Shown: piece by piece, positions 55,229 through 64,000 of the stretch
Numbering within the stretch: position 1 is the first letter of the stretch
Layout: each line of letters begins with the position of its first letter
Origin: Paenibacillus flagellatus
Lineage (GTDB): Bacteria > Bacillota > Bacilli > Paenibacillales > NBRC-103111
Assembly (NCBI RefSeq): GCF_003217775.1
Contig: NZ_QJVJ01000011.1
Location: 124,001 to 188,000 of the forward strand
Direction of reading: 5' to 3'
DNA length: 64,000 nucleotides
Program-made: the position numbers and the translations under genes
The notes under the pieces: generated by a model
What the model was told of the DNA's origin: nothing
What the model saw: the letters and a program-made list of their open reading frames with translations, nothing else
The model's database searches: none

Positions 55229-58200
55229 TTATAGCGCCCGGGCGTCACGCAGCAGCACGGCCGCCGCTTCGTTCGAGATGTGCTTGCCTGCTTGCGCCTC
55301 CACTTCGTGGATAAAGCCTGTCACATTGCCCGCTTCAAGCTTTTTGAGCAAGCTTGTCGCGATTCCTTTGTTGTCGATCCGGCCGGCGCTTCGGAACCGT
55401 TCCACGAGCGCCTTCAAGCCGTCTATGCCGGCGGCGGTTTCGAACCGTACCGTTCGGGTGGCGATGTTGCCCGCCAAATCGGCGGCCGTCACCGTGAACT
55501 CATGCATGCCGAGCTCCAGCTCGTACAGGACGACCGCCGTTCCGGCCCGCACCGGCCTTCCGTCCAATCGCGCAACCGTGGCGGCCTCGTCCGTACCCGA
55601 GCCGTCGTCGGCCGCCGTGAACGCCGCAGCGATCTCGTCGGCGCTGGCGTACGTTCGTCCGTCGACCGGCTCGGCGATCGCGATGACGGGACCGGTCCCG
55701 TCGACGGCGAAGCGAATCGTTTGAGGCGCTTCCGCGTTCCCTTGCCGGTCCGTCGACCGGTAGCTGACACCGTAGGTGCCGTCCGCGGCGAACACAAGAG
55801 GGCCCGTATACGCGTGCCATACCGTTCCGCCGTCCAAGCTGTATACCGTTTCCGTCACGGTCGACGCCTCGTCCCGCGCCGTCAGCGTTACCGTAACCGA
55901 CTGCCGGTACCAGCCGTTCCGTCCGTCCGGCCGGTCCGGCGTCACGACGGCCGTCGTGACCGGAGCCGTCCGATCGTCGCTCTTGTACTCGAACGACACT
56001 TTCGCCGGCTCGTTCATTCCTTCGGCGGTCGCCCATACCTCGTAAACGCCTTGCAGATCGCCGGGAAGCGGGAAGTCGATCCGGAAGCCGCCCGTCTCCG
56101 CAACGGTCGCCTTGCCGGCGTCATGAACGTTTCCTTGCGGATCGACCACTTTCAAGTTCACATCGACGAGCTTGCCGTCCATGGACAACCCTTCGACGGT
56201 CACCCGCTTGCTCGATGCGCCGATCGACGCCTGCAGCCCGTCGATGGCCGGAATCGCCGCCTTCGGGTTCAAATCGTACACGCCGAATTCATAGAACGAA
56301 TAACCGTAAAACGTTTCCCGTTCGATGCCGACGAACCGGATATAACGCGCCTTGGTCGGCTCGAAGCGAATCGTGTTTTTGCCGTCCTGCGCCGTCAACC
56401 TCCCGCCGTTTTCCGACGTGACGCTGCGCCAGCTTTGCTTGTCGTCGGACACGAGCAGCCGGAACGTCTTCGCCCGGGCGTATTCCCAATCGATCCGGAC
56501 CGTATCCATCTCGACCGAATCGCCGAGATCGACTTGGAACCACGTATCGTCGACCGTATGGCTCGCCCACCGCGTGGCGGGGAAGCCGTCGACGGCTTTG
56601 CCGGCCGCAAGCGCCGCAAGCCCGCCTTCCACCGAGGACGCCTCTGCCGGCTTGTCCTGCGCCAAGCTTCCGATCGTGTAATAAACGCCTTCTTTCAGCG
56701 CATTGTACGCTCCCGGCGAGATACCCTGCTCTTGTCGGAGACGATCGAGCGCCGTATTGAAGCCTTTGACGTATTTCGTCGCCTCGGCCTCGTCCCGCCC
56801 TTCGAACCGCTTCATCATCTCCAGATGGGATTTCAGCGCGCGGTAGCCGTCGGCGTTCGGAAGCTCCCCGCCGGCGCGGTATTCGTCGACCTGCTTCATC
56901 AGGCCGGAGGCGGTCGCGCCCGCTTCGATTACGTATGACGTCGTTTTCGTCTTGCCCGCCGCCGCCGTGACGCTCAGCTCGTGCTTGCCGGCCTTGCCGT
57001 TCAGATCGATCTCCGTCCCCGCCGCATACGGCTTGCCGTCGAATTTGGCGGTCACTTGAACGAGCCCGCTTCCGTCGTCATCTTGGATCTCCCACGTGAA
57101 TCGCACGTTTTCCGTATCCGGTACGACGACGCCGCTTTGCAGCGGCTGCCCGTTCATCCGGACTTCCACCTCGGGCGGAGCGGAGTCGTTCGGCTGGTAC
57201 GTGCCCTTCACGAACTGGTACAGCCAGTCGTACAAAACGCGCGTCGAAGGCGTCGCGCTGAGCGCCGTGTCGTACACGGCGTTATTCCCTTGATAGTACG
57301 CTTTGAAGCCGTTTTGCATCAGTCCGGTCTCGACGCCGCTGTTCAAATAATCGACGAACCGCTCGCGGAACACGCCGTCGTTTACCATCCGATCGTCAAA
57401 TTCAAGCTCGAGCGACATCCCGTACCGTTTCGCGATATTCGCCGCGTCTTCCAGCCGCTCGTCCCCCATCTCCTCGAAGAAGTAGTTGGGCTGGAACGCC
57501 GCCGCGTCGATTCCGACTTCTTTCCACATATACGACTTGTAGGCCAGGAAGTGCGGAATCCAAAAAAACTTCAAATTCGCCGCGTGGACGATATCGCCGG
57601 CCGCCTTGACGGTCGCGGGACCGTCGGACGATGTGCTGATCTGCTCCTCCAGCCAATACAGGCCGACGAGCTCGAGGCGGCTGTACGACTTGGTCGCCCA
57701 TAGCTGCCGGGCTTGATCGACGTACCATTGGATCGCCTTCGCCCGGTTGCAGAGCGCCGCCTCGGCGCCTACGGCGGATGCATTGAAGTTTTCCGATACG
57801 CCGTCGCCGTCGACGTCCCCGAAGTCCGTCATCCATTCGCCCGGATCCGGGATCATCAGGACCACTTTCGTTTTATGCGCCGGATCGTTCAGCTTCGCGC
57901 CGACCTCCGCCGTCGCGGCGTTCAGCTGATCCATGTCGCCGCCGGCCGCGAACGTCTTGTTCAAATACCACGTCCAGTCGTTTAGGTTCGCGCTTCCGTT
58001 GAACCCGCGCCCTTCCGGCGTTTGCAAGCCCAGATACAGAACGCCGTCGAACATCCAGTCCGTCGGCTCGCCGGATCGGTTCACGTAGCTGATGTTGGGA
58101 ACGATCCGCTCCTTGCTCCAGTCGCCTTTGCCTTGCGGATAATGGCCGTTATAGAACAAAGCGAGATGACGGATTCCCCCCGTCGCTTCTCCCGGCGGCA

Positions 58201-58837
58201 GCAAGCCGACCGGCTCGGCGGGAACGGCTTCCGCACCGGCGAGCTTGCCGTCCGCGCCCGCGATCTCGATCTCGTCGATCAGCGTGTGCGCTCTCGTATG
58301 CATGGAGAAGGCGACCTTTACGTACCGCGCGTAAGCCATCGACGCGCCCGGCTTGCTCTTGATGCCGTCCGCCGCGCCGTCCCACGCGTACGTTTCGTCT
58401 CGCGGCGGACCGTCCCCCCACAGCAGCTGCGTCGCCTTATGGGTGAGCAAGCCCCAATGGACGTTATCGTCGGAGACGTACATCGACACCGTCAAAGGCA
58501 CGAGCGTCTCGTTCGTCGGCCAATCCTGCAAAAACCGCGCTTTGATTTGCGAAATCGATTTGGAGCCGCCCAGGTCGAAGGTGACCTCGCGCGTCATCCC
58601 TTTCACATGCCCGACCCATGCCGGGTCCGAGACGTTCAGCGCGCCGCGCTTGCCGTCCGTCAGCTTCCGGGCGCCGTCGGGACGGCTCGCCTCCGGCTGC
58701 TCCGACCATTGGTAATCGAGACCGGCCGCCAAATTCCGAATGGCGGGCTTCGCTTCCTCCGCCTGCGCATGAGGCGTCGACGCGAATACGATCGCCGCCG
58801 CGACGGCGATGGCCGCCCATTTGTTCCTCGCTCCCAT
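55229..58837 (-). CDS. Secreted DUF4855 multidomain protein
   Basis: 1202 residues with a signal peptide (AIAVAAAIVFASTPHAQA). An N-terminal F5/8C-like module (about 33-200) is followed by DUF4855 (about 220-570; HLALFYNGHYPQ, WTWYLNKTFAAGGDMDQLN, VVLMIPDPGEWMTDFGDVDGDG), a family thought to have a TIM-barrel-like glycosidase fold. After it come linker, F5/8C (about 740-890), Ig-like, OmpL47-like (TTAVVTPDRPDGRNGWYRQS, almost the same as in the neighbour) and a C-terminal FIMAH-type domain. Likely glycan degradation outside the cell. A cre box lies upstream. Confidence 0.85.
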   Translation of the reverse strand: MGARNKWAAIAVAAAIVFASTPHAQAEEAKPAIRNLAAGLDYQWSEQPEASRPDGARKLTDGKRGALNVSDPAWVGHVKGMTREVTFDLGGSKSISQIKARFLQDWPTNETLVPLTVSMYVSDDNVHWGLLTHKATQLLWGDGPPRDETYAWDGAADGIKSKPGASMAYARYVKVAFSMHTRAHTLIDEIEIAGADGKLAGAEAVPAEPVGLLPPGEATGGIRHLALFYNGHYPQGKGDWSKERIVPNISYVNRSGEPTDWMFDGVLYLGLQTPEGRGFNGSANLNDWTWYLNKTFAAGGDMDQLNAATAEVGAKLNDPAHKTKVVLMIPDPGEWMTDFGDVDGDGVSENFNASAVGAEAALCNRAKAIQWYVDQARQLWATKSYSRLELVGLYWLEEQISTSSDGPATVKAAGDIVHAANLKFFWIPHFLAYKSYMWKEVGIDAAAFQPNYFFEEMGDERLEDAANIAKRYGMSLELEFDDRMVNDGVFRERFVDYLNSGVETGLMQNGFKAYYQGNNAVYDTALSATPSTRVLYDWLYQFVKGTYQPNDSAPPEVEVRMNGQPLQSGVVVPDTENVRFTWEIQDDDGSGLVQVTAKFDGKPYAAGTEIDLNGKAGKHELSVTAAAGKTKTTSYVIEAGATASGLMKQVDEYRAGGELPNADGYRALKSHLEMMKRFEGRDEAEATKYVKGFNTALDRLRQEQGISPGAYNALKEGVYYTIGSLAQDKPAEASSVEGGLAALAAGKAVDGFPATRWASHTVDDTWFQVDLGDSVEMDTVRIDWEYARAKTFRLLVSDDKQSWRSVTSENGGRLTAQDGKNTIRFEPTKARYIRFVGIERETFYGYSFYEFGVYDLNPKAAIPAIDGLQASIGASSKRVTVEGLSMDGKLVDVNLKVVDPQGNVHDAGKATVAETGGFRIDFPLPGDLQGVYEVWATAEGMNEPAKVSFEYKSDDRTAPVTTAVVTPDRPDGRNGWYRQSVTVTLTARDEASTVTETVYSLDGGTVWHAYTGPLVFAADGTYGVSYRSTDRQGNAEAPQTIRFAVDGTGPVIAIAEPVDGRTYASADEIAAAFTAADDGSGTDEAATVARLDGRPVRAGTAVVLYELELGMHEFTVTAADLAGNIATRTVRFETAAGIDGLKALVERFRSAGRIDNKGIATSLLKKLEAGNVTGFIHEVEAQAGKHISNEAAAVLLRDARAL

Positions 58838-58952
58838 TCCAACTCTCTCCTTTACGTTCCGAATGGATATCTTGTCGAATGCGACTAACGGTCGTTCGTT
58901 TCACTTTTCGCCGTCTCGACCCCCTCCTTTCCCGGCACCGCCGCACGAATCG

Positions 58953-58967
58953 TTGGAATCGCTTTCA
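58953..58967. promoter_or_regulatory. Putative catabolite-responsive element (cre)
   Basis: TTGGAATCGCTTTCA matches the CcpA cre consensus WTGNAANCGNWNNCA at every defined position. It lies about 120 bp upstream of the DUF4855 gene, so glucose repression is probable. Confidence 0.65.
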
Positions 58968-59250
58968 AAAAAGGCCCGCACTATTACAATAGGAGACGGG
59001 CGCGGCGATGCAAAGAGATTACTCATGACTTTCATATACACTTTTTTACTTCGGCCGCGAAGACGAGCCCGTCATCCACTAATAAGCGACTCGGCTTCGA
59101 TGCGAGAGCGGACGCCTCCGCATGAGCTGCAAAGTTTTGTGAACGTTGCCGTGTCATCCGCCCGCGAGCCCCGACGCCTGCCGAGCATATAGTGTCATGA
59201 CGAATACGATTGCGCCTTGTCGAAAGGAAACGGCGCAAGGAGGTGCCGCG
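58968..59250. other. Intergenic region between DUF4855 and the glycosyltransferase
   Basis: About 280 bp without a supported gene. Promoters for both divergent genes should lie here; no consensus sigma-A pair stands out on the plus strand. AAGGAGGTG for the glycosyltransferase is at its end. Confidence 0.4.
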
Positions 59251-60774
59251 ATGACACCCAAACGGCGACCGAAAACGAAACGTCGCCCTCCGTACCGAAC
59301 AAACCGAAGACGCGCCAAAAATCGGGTAACGAAAAGGAGGAAAATGAGGAACACAACGTCGTCGCGCCGCTTGCGCCTGCTCAGAAGAAGATCGGGCGGC
59401 GCCACACGAAAAAGGCGTCTGCGCATGAGCCGCGCCGCGCCCGCGCGAGCCCGGGAGGCGCTTCCCCTCGTCCCGAAGCTGGAGCTGCCGGCAGTCGCCC
59501 ATTACGACCCGCAAACGTCGAATCCCGGGAACGCCGACAAAAAGCTGACCATTTTCTATTTGGTGCACCAGTTTTATCCCGACTCCTATACCGGGACCGA
59601 GAAGTTCGTGCTGACGATGGCCAGGACGATGATTCGCAACGGTCATCGCGTCAAAGTCGTGACGCACAGCGGGGGAGATCCCGACGGCTTCCCGTCCGCC
59701 CACGGCGAAGTCGTCTTTCGGGAGTACGACCATGAAGGCGTGCCCGTCCTTGCTTATCGGCACAAGCAGCTGGACCCGGCGCTCTCCTTCGACATCGGAA
59801 ATGCGGATCTGTCCGCTTTCGCGGATGTCGTCTTGGCCCGGGAGCGGCCCGACATCGTCCATTTCGGTCATCCGATGCGGGCGATGGAATTCATGCAGGC
59901 GTGCCAGCGCGGAGGCGTGCCGTACATCGTCACGTTGACGGATTTCTGGTTTATTTGCCCGAAAGGCATTATGCTTCACGCGAACCGCAACCTGTGCGCG
60001 GGACCCGAGCAAGGCGAAGCGTGCCTGCGCCATTGCCAAATTGCGGGCGTCCCCAATCGGCTCGCCTCGCACATTCCTTTGCTGCAAGGCGCCCGAAAAA
60101 TCGTGTCTCCCTCGACGTTTCTCGCCTCGATGATGAAAGCCTCGCTGCCGGATCTTCCGATCGAGGCGTTGAATCACGGCATTCATCGCGATCCGGCGCT
60201 CGCCAACCGCAAAACGTACCGGCGCGGCGACAAGCTGACGCTGTTCTACGGAGGATCGCTCAACGAGCATAAAGGGGTGCATCTCCTATTGGAAGCGATG
60301 TCCCGCATCCGATCGAACCGGCTGAGGCTGAAAATATACGGCTCCGGGCCAGCGGCCTACACGGAGTCGCTGCGGCAGGCGGCGGCCAAAGACCGCCGAG
60401 TCGAGCTGTGCGGACCGTACGCCGAAAGCGATATTCCGGGCATGTATCAACAAGTCGACGTTGCCGTCGTTCCTTCCGTCTGGTACGAAAACTATCCGTT
60501 GGCGCTTCATGAAGCGCTCTCCTACCACGTGCCGGCGATCGTATCGGCCGCGGGCGGCATGGCGGAAAGCGTGCGGGACGGAGTTAACGGGTACACGTTC
60601 CGATTGGGCGACGCCGGACATTTGGCCGAACGAATACGGGCGCTTTTGGCCAACCCCGAGCTTCTGAATGCGCTAAAAGCCAACTTGAGCAGTCAACCGA
60701 TCGCAACGCCCGAGCAGGAAGCCGCCTCCTATGAAACGATCTACTACACTCACGCTTCGAGGGATCCGAAGTAA
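59251..60774 (+). CDS. Glycosyltransferase family 4 protein with an arginine-rich N-terminal tail
   Basis: 507 residues. From about residue 100 it is a GT-B glycosyltransferase: IFYLVHQFYPDSYTGTEKFVLTMARTM, FGHPMRAMEFMQACQRGG, YVTLTDFWFICPKG-like block, LTLFYGGSLNEHKGVHLLLEAM and VPSVWYENYPLALHEALSYHVPAIVSAAGGMAESV (nucleotide-sugar binding, ExE-type). Residues 1-65 are about half Arg/Lys (TPKRRPKTKRRPPYRTNRRRA...). The start has AAGGAGGTG six bases before the ATG. The tail may bind an acidic polymer or spore layer; an upstream frameshift is an alternative. Confidence 0.88.
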   Translation: MTPKRRPKTKRRPPYRTNRRRAKNRVTKRRKMRNTTSSRRLRLLRRRSGGATRKRRLRMSRAAPARAREALPLVPKLELPAVAHYDPQTSNPGNADKKLTIFYLVHQFYPDSYTGTEKFVLTMARTMIRNGHRVKVVTHSGGDPDGFPSAHGEVVFREYDHEGVPVLAYRHKQLDPALSFDIGNADLSAFADVVLARERPDIVHFGHPMRAMEFMQACQRGGVPYIVTLTDFWFICPKGIMLHANRNLCAGPEQGEACLRHCQIAGVPNRLASHIPLLQGARKIVSPSTFLASMMKASLPDLPIEALNHGIHRDPALANRKTYRRGDKLTLFYGGSLNEHKGVHLLLEAMSRIRSNRLRLKIYGSGPAAYTESLRQAAAKDRRVELCGPYAESDIPGMYQQVDVAVVPSVWYENYPLALHEALSYHVPAIVSAAGGMAESVRDGVNGYTFRLGDAGHLAERIRALLANPELLNALKANLSSQPIATPEQEAASYETIYYTHASRDPK

Positions 60775-60780
60775 AGGAGG

Positions 60781-60815
60781 AAAAGCCGCGAATGTCGCGG
60801 CTTTTTCGCTTTTTT
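60781..60815 (+). terminator. Terminator after the glycosyltransferase
   Basis: AAAGCCGCG-AATGT-CGCGGCTTT is followed by TTCGCTTTTTT. It separates the convergent glycosyltransferase and comEC genes. Confidence 0.85.
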
Positions 60816-63307
60816 CAAAGCTTCGTTTCGACCTTCACCCCGTCCTCTGTCACCGTAAAAACGATCTCGCCGTCCCGGTCGGTCCGGTACGTCTCACCTC
60901 CCGAGCGGGCAAGGCGCTCCAACACGCCCGGATTCGGGTGTCCGTACGCGTTGTTCAGGCCGACGGAAACGACGGATAGGCGCGGACGCCAATAGGCCAG
61001 CCATTCGTCGGTCGTCGACGTTTTGCTGCCGTGATGGGCGACCTTGAGCACGTCGACCGACGGCGGAGGAGCGGCTCCGTTCCTTTTCAGCGCCGCCAGC
61101 AGCTCACCCTCCCGCTTCGCGTCCATGTCGCCCGTGAATAAAAACGTCGTCTCCCGCATGCGCATCAGCAGGACGACCGACTCGCCGTTCTGCTCCTCCT
61201 CGATTCGCAGCGGCTCGTCCGGCCCGGGGCCTCCCGCATCCAGAACGGTCAGCTCGGTATGGCGGTCGACCGGGATTCGCCCGCCCTCCGGCAGCGTGAC
61301 GATGTCGGCTCCGCGCCGCATCGCCGTCTCGAACAGCTTGCGCGACGAATCGTTTCCTTTCCACGTCCCGTTCATCGCGACGGCGCGCACCGGGATTTGC
61401 TCGACGACCGCCTGCAGCCCCCCGATATGGTCCTGGTCCTGGTGGGTGGCGACGACCAGGTCGAGACGGTGGACGCCACGCTGCTTGAGCAGCGGGACGA
61501 GCAGCTTGCCGCCGACCTCGTACGGATCGCGCCGCTCCTTCCACTCGTCTCCCGGCTTGCGGAACGTCACCGTCCCGCCTCCGTCGACGAGGACGTGGCG
61601 GCCCTGCGGCGTCCGGATCAAGATCGCGTCGCCTTGGCCGACGTCGAGAACGTGGACGCGGCCGTCGCGGCTTCGGACGTCCGGGTCGTAGCCGTACGCG
61701 AGCAGCACGAGCAGAGCCGCTACCGCGGACACCGCGACGGCCGGCTTGCCGCGCTCCCGCCAGGCGGCCGCACCGGCAAAGGCGAGCGCCAGCGCCGCGT
61801 AAAAGGCGGCGACCCACCAGAGCGCCGGCTTCGGCCAGACGAGCCGCAGCGGGTCGTGCTCGGCCCCCGTGCCGACGATTCGGAACGTCGCGTCGTTCAG
61901 CCGGACGACGAGCCAGCCGATCGCGCCCCCGGCGGGCGTCGACACCGCTCCCGCCAGCAGCGCGATCGTCCCGAGCGGCAGCACGACGAAGCTGACGAAC
62001 GGCACGAGCAGGAAGTTCGCGAACCCCGACAGCAGCGAGATGCCGTTGAAGTAGTAGACGGTCACCGGAAACGAGATGAGCTGAGCGACGACCGTCACCG
62101 AGATCGCCGAATTGAGCGCCGCGGGACGGACCGGGAGCAGCTTCGAGAACCGGGGGACGCCGAGAATCAAGCCTAGAGTCACGAGGAACGACAGCTGAAA
62201 GCTGACGTCGTGCAAGTAATACGGGTCCCACAGCAGCATCAGAACGGCGGCCAGCCCGATGACGTTGAGCGCGTCTTTCCAAATTCCCCTTCTCGCCGCA
62301 TACAGCCCGATCATCGCCATCAAGCCGGCGCGGACGGCCGACGGCGAGCCTCCCGACAAGGCGATATAAAACGGCACGAGCGCGAGCGCGACGGTCAGCG
62401 TCTTCTCCCGCGTCAGCCCGAACAGCCGAAGCAGCCATAGGCAGCCGGCGACGAACACGGCGACGTGCAGGCCGGATATGGCCAAAATGTGCGTCAGGCC
62501 GAGAAGCGAAAACTGCCGGTACAAATCCGGGTCCATGTCGTCGGTCAAGCCGAGCACGAGACTCTTCAAATAGCCGGCGTCCGCCCCTTCCGGGAACAGC
62601 CGGTCGAATACGCCGCCGAGACGGCTTCGCAGGTCGTCGTTCCAGCGAAGCGCCCTCTGCGCGGCGGAGGCGCCCGGGGCGTCACCGGCTTGTCCGTCGC
62701 TCCCGGCTTCTTCGCCGACCCGTACGGCATCGGTTCCTTTCGCCGACAGCTGCCAATGAATATGGTTGCGGTACAAGTAGAGCCGGTAGTCGAAGCCGCC
62801 GAAATTGCGCGCGGCACCGGGCGGCTTCAGCGTCCCCGCAAGCTTGATCGCGTCTCCCCGCCCCCAATGCTTCGCCGCATCCTGCTCCTCCCGCTTCAGC
62901 AGGCGGATCGACACCTGCACTCGCTCGTCGATCTCCTCTCCGGCGTCCGTCCCGTTCGTCCGGATGCGGGCCGCCCGCATCGCGAACGCGACCCGATCCC
63001 CGTCCACCGTTACGGCCGAGGCGATCGTCCCGGTCAAGACGGCGTCCCACTGCTCCGTTTCGGCGGAAGGCGGGACGATCGACGAGACGTTGCGGGCGTC
63101 GTAGCCTTGGTAATAAGACGCCGCCGCGACCAGCAGCAGCGCGCAGCCGACCGCCCGGCGGAACGGCACCGCGAGCAAGGCGGCCATCATCGCCAGCGCG
63201 GCGGCGATCGCCGCCATTCTCCACGACAGGACGCCGGCGGGCAGCCGGCTGCCGATCGCGGTCCCCGCCGCCCATGCGACGGCAAGCCACGTCAATGGCC
63301 GATTCAT
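60815..63307 (-). CDS. comEC: DNA internalisation protein ComEC/Rec2
   Basis: 830 residues. It has an N-terminal membrane segment, DUF4131-like OB region (about 60-190), the Competence core with many helices (LGLTHILAISGLHVAVFVAGCLWLL, PSAVRAGLMAMIGLYAARRG) and a C-terminal metallo-beta-lactamase domain (HVLDVGQGDAILIRTPQG and ATHQDQDHIGGLQAV, HxDxDH). It forms the channel for single-stranded DNA uptake in transformation. The SD (GGGAGGTG) is 11 bases upstream of the ATG and lies inside a terminator hairpin. Confidence 0.96.
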   Translation of the reverse strand: MNRPLTWLAVAWAAGTAIGSRLPAGVLSWRMAAIAAALAMMAALLAVPFRRAVGCALLLVAAASYYQGYDARNVSSIVPPSAETEQWDAVLTGTIASAVTVDGDRVAFAMRAARIRTNGTDAGEEIDERVQVSIRLLKREEQDAAKHWGRGDAIKLAGTLKPPGAARNFGGFDYRLYLYRNHIHWQLSAKGTDAVRVGEEAGSDGQAGDAPGASAAQRALRWNDDLRSRLGGVFDRLFPEGADAGYLKSLVLGLTDDMDPDLYRQFSLLGLTHILAISGLHVAVFVAGCLWLLRLFGLTREKTLTVALALVPFYIALSGGSPSAVRAGLMAMIGLYAARRGIWKDALNVIGLAAVLMLLWDPYYLHDVSFQLSFLVTLGLILGVPRFSKLLPVRPAALNSAISVTVVAQLISFPVTVYYFNGISLLSGFANFLLVPFVSFVVLPLGTIALLAGAVSTPAGGAIGWLVVRLNDATFRIVGTGAEHDPLRLVWPKPALWWVAAFYAALALAFAGAAAWRERGKPAVAVSAVAALLVLLAYGYDPDVRSRDGRVHVLDVGQGDAILIRTPQGRHVLVDGGGTVTFRKPGDEWKERRDPYEVGGKLLVPLLKQRGVHRLDLVVATHQDQDHIGGLQAVVEQIPVRAVAMNGTWKGNDSSRKLFETAMRRGADIVTLPEGGRIPVDRHTELTVLDAGGPGPDEPLRIEEEQNGESVVLLMRMRETTFLFTGDMDAKREGELLAALKRNGAAPPPSVDVLKVAHHGSKTSTTDEWLAYWRPRLSVVSVGLNNAYGHPNPGVLERLARSGGETYRTDRDGEIVFTVTEDGVKVETKL

Positions 63308-63310
63308 AAC

Positions 63311-63349
63311 AAAAAAAGCACCTCCCTTTCGGATCGAAAGGAGGTGCTT
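63311..63349 (-). terminator. Terminator hairpin between comEB and comEC that includes the comEC Shine-Dalgarno
   Basis: On the minus strand AAGCACCTCC-TTTCG-N3-CGAAA-G-GGAGGTGCTT has 15 paired bases with one bulged G, followed by seven T. The 3' arm is also the GGAGGTG ribosome site of comEC. Confidence 0.85.
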
Positions 63350-63371
63350 CCCCGCATTTCTTATCGTCGAA

Positions 63372-63884
63372 TCAATTGGTCACTTCGCCGGCAATGCCCG
63401 CCGGCGCCGTATAGTCCGCCAGCTGGCGGAAGCGGATGCCCCGCGTCGCCATCATCTCCGTCACCTTGTCGCGATCCTTCGGATACGGACGGTGGTAGAC
63501 GATTTCCGCCACGCCGCTGTTGGCGAGCATGTTGGCGCACGTCCAGCACGGCTGGTCGGTCACGTAGACGGTCGAGCCTTCCCGGTCGCGCCGGTCGGTG
63601 AACAGCAGCAAATTTTGCTCCGCATGGATCGTCCGGATGCATCGCTGCTTTTTCACCATCTCCTCGCGGCCGTCGACGTGCTTCACCTCGTACTCCTCGA
63701 CCAGCATGCAGCCGGCTTCGGAGCAGTCGGGAACGCCCATCGGCGCGCCGTTGTAGGCGGAGCCGAGCAGCTTCTTCCCTTGCACGAGGACGGCGCCGAC
63801 GCGCCTGCGCGAGCATTGCGAGCGGGTGGACGCCATGTAGGCGATGTCCATGAAGTACGTGTCCCAATCCTTGCGCATCGTCAT
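63372..63884 (-). CDS. comEB: dCMP deaminase family protein ComEB
   Basis: 170 residues. The zinc site is HAEQNLLLF (HAE) plus DQPCWTCANML (PCxxC), with GYNGAPMG-type SAYNGAPMGVPDCSEAGC and KKQRCIRTIHAEQ. It deaminates dCMP to dUMP or acts in the late competence operon comE. It lies 64 bp upstream of comEC, as in Bacilli. An in-frame ATG at 63878 is a second possible start. comEA is not seen before the window edge. Confidence 0.95.
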   Translation of the reverse strand: MTMRKDWDTYFMDIAYMASTRSQCSRRRVGAVLVQGKKLLGSAYNGAPMGVPDCSEAGCMLVEEYEVKHVDGREEMVKKQRCIRTIHAEQNLLLFTDRRDREGSTVYVTDQPCWTCANMLANSGVAEIVYHRPYPKDRDKVTEMMATRGIRFRQLADYTAPAGIAGEVTN

Positions 63885-63900
63885 GACCGCACTCGTCCGA

Positions 63901-64000
63901 TCACGCTTGGCTGGCCCGGATCGCCTGATCCAGATCGTGCAGGATGTCGTCGATGCCCTCCGTGCCGACCGACAGCCGGATCATGCCCGGCGTCACCCCG
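63901..64000 (-). CDS. C-terminus of a trans-sulfuration PLP-dependent enzyme (partial)
   Basis: The last 32 codons read [20 protein letters not shown]...QAIRASQA and stop. This is the typical end of the Cys/Met metabolism PLP enzymes (cystathionine gamma-synthase/lyase or O-acetylhomoserine sulfhydrylase). The rest lies beyond the window edge, so the exact enzyme cannot be told. Confidence 0.8.
   Translation of the reverse strand, partial: GVTPGMIRLSVGTEGIDDILHDLDQAIRASQA

Overview
The window comes from a high-GC, endospore-forming Firmicute, most likely a Paenibacillaceae member (Paenibacillus/Cohnella type). The basis is the synteny: comEB-comEC, holA, rpsT, gpr, spoIIP, lepA, hemW, hrcA-grpE-dnaK-dnaJ. 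This is the Bacillus subtilis gene order, read here on the minus strand and accompanied by sporulation genes, CIRCE control, a T-box tyrS and strong AGGAGG-type ribosome binding sites. No tRNA, rRNA, CRISPR array, prophage or recognisable insertion sequence was seen. Assignments come from reading translated sequence and motifs; no database search was run.

Layout. 1-5.6 kb (+): a MATE exporter, a sigma factor fused to a long C-terminal domain, and two overlapping VOC-fold genes. 5.6-10.4 kb (-): a DeoR-type regulator, a metallophosphoesterase, tagaturonate epimerase (uxaE) and a uronate-isomerase-like protein, which together look like a hexuronate catabolic cluster. 10.6-12.2 kb: a frameshifted Uma2-family gene and small proteins. 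12.2-18.9 kb (-): the heat-shock operon hrcA, archaeal-like (group III) chaperonin, grpE, dnaK, dnaJ, behind a perfect CIRCE element, with tandem hairpin repeats between dnaK and dnaJ. 18.9-28 kb (mostly -): GNAT acetyltransferase, hemW, lepA, a hypothetical gene, a Fur-boxed FhuF-like reductase on the + strand, a small membrane protein and two tandem spoIIP paralogues. 28-34.9 kb: spore and cell-envelope genes (YheC/D, a divergent polysaccharide deacetylase, a secreted hypothetical, and a deacetylase/L,D-transpeptidase/peptidoglycan-binding fusion) plus an oxidoreductase and an AraC regulator. 34.9-37.5 kb: gpr, rpsT, holA.

37.6-60.8 kb is a second block lying between holA and comEC, which are close neighbours in B. 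subtilis. It holds an internally deleted SnoaL-like pseudogene, an ECF sigma/anti-sigma pair, a BlaI/M56-peptidase/DUF3105 module with two identical-type operators, YndM, T-box tyrS, an MFS exporter behind a leader peptide and terminator, trxB divergent from an OhrR-like/Rieske/methyltransferase operon, LysR with a CynX-type MFS, two giant secreted glycan-directed proteins (GH20 and DUF4855) and a glycosyltransferase with an arginine-rich tail. 60.8-64 kb (-): comEC, comEB and the end of a trans-sulfuration-type PLP enzyme.

The points most worth following are the chaperonin inside the CIRCE-controlled hsp70 operon, the sigma-factor fusion, the BlaI module without a beta-lactamase, the leader-peptide-controlled exporter, and an inter-comEB/comEC terminator hairpin that also buries the comEC Shine-Dalgarno sequence.
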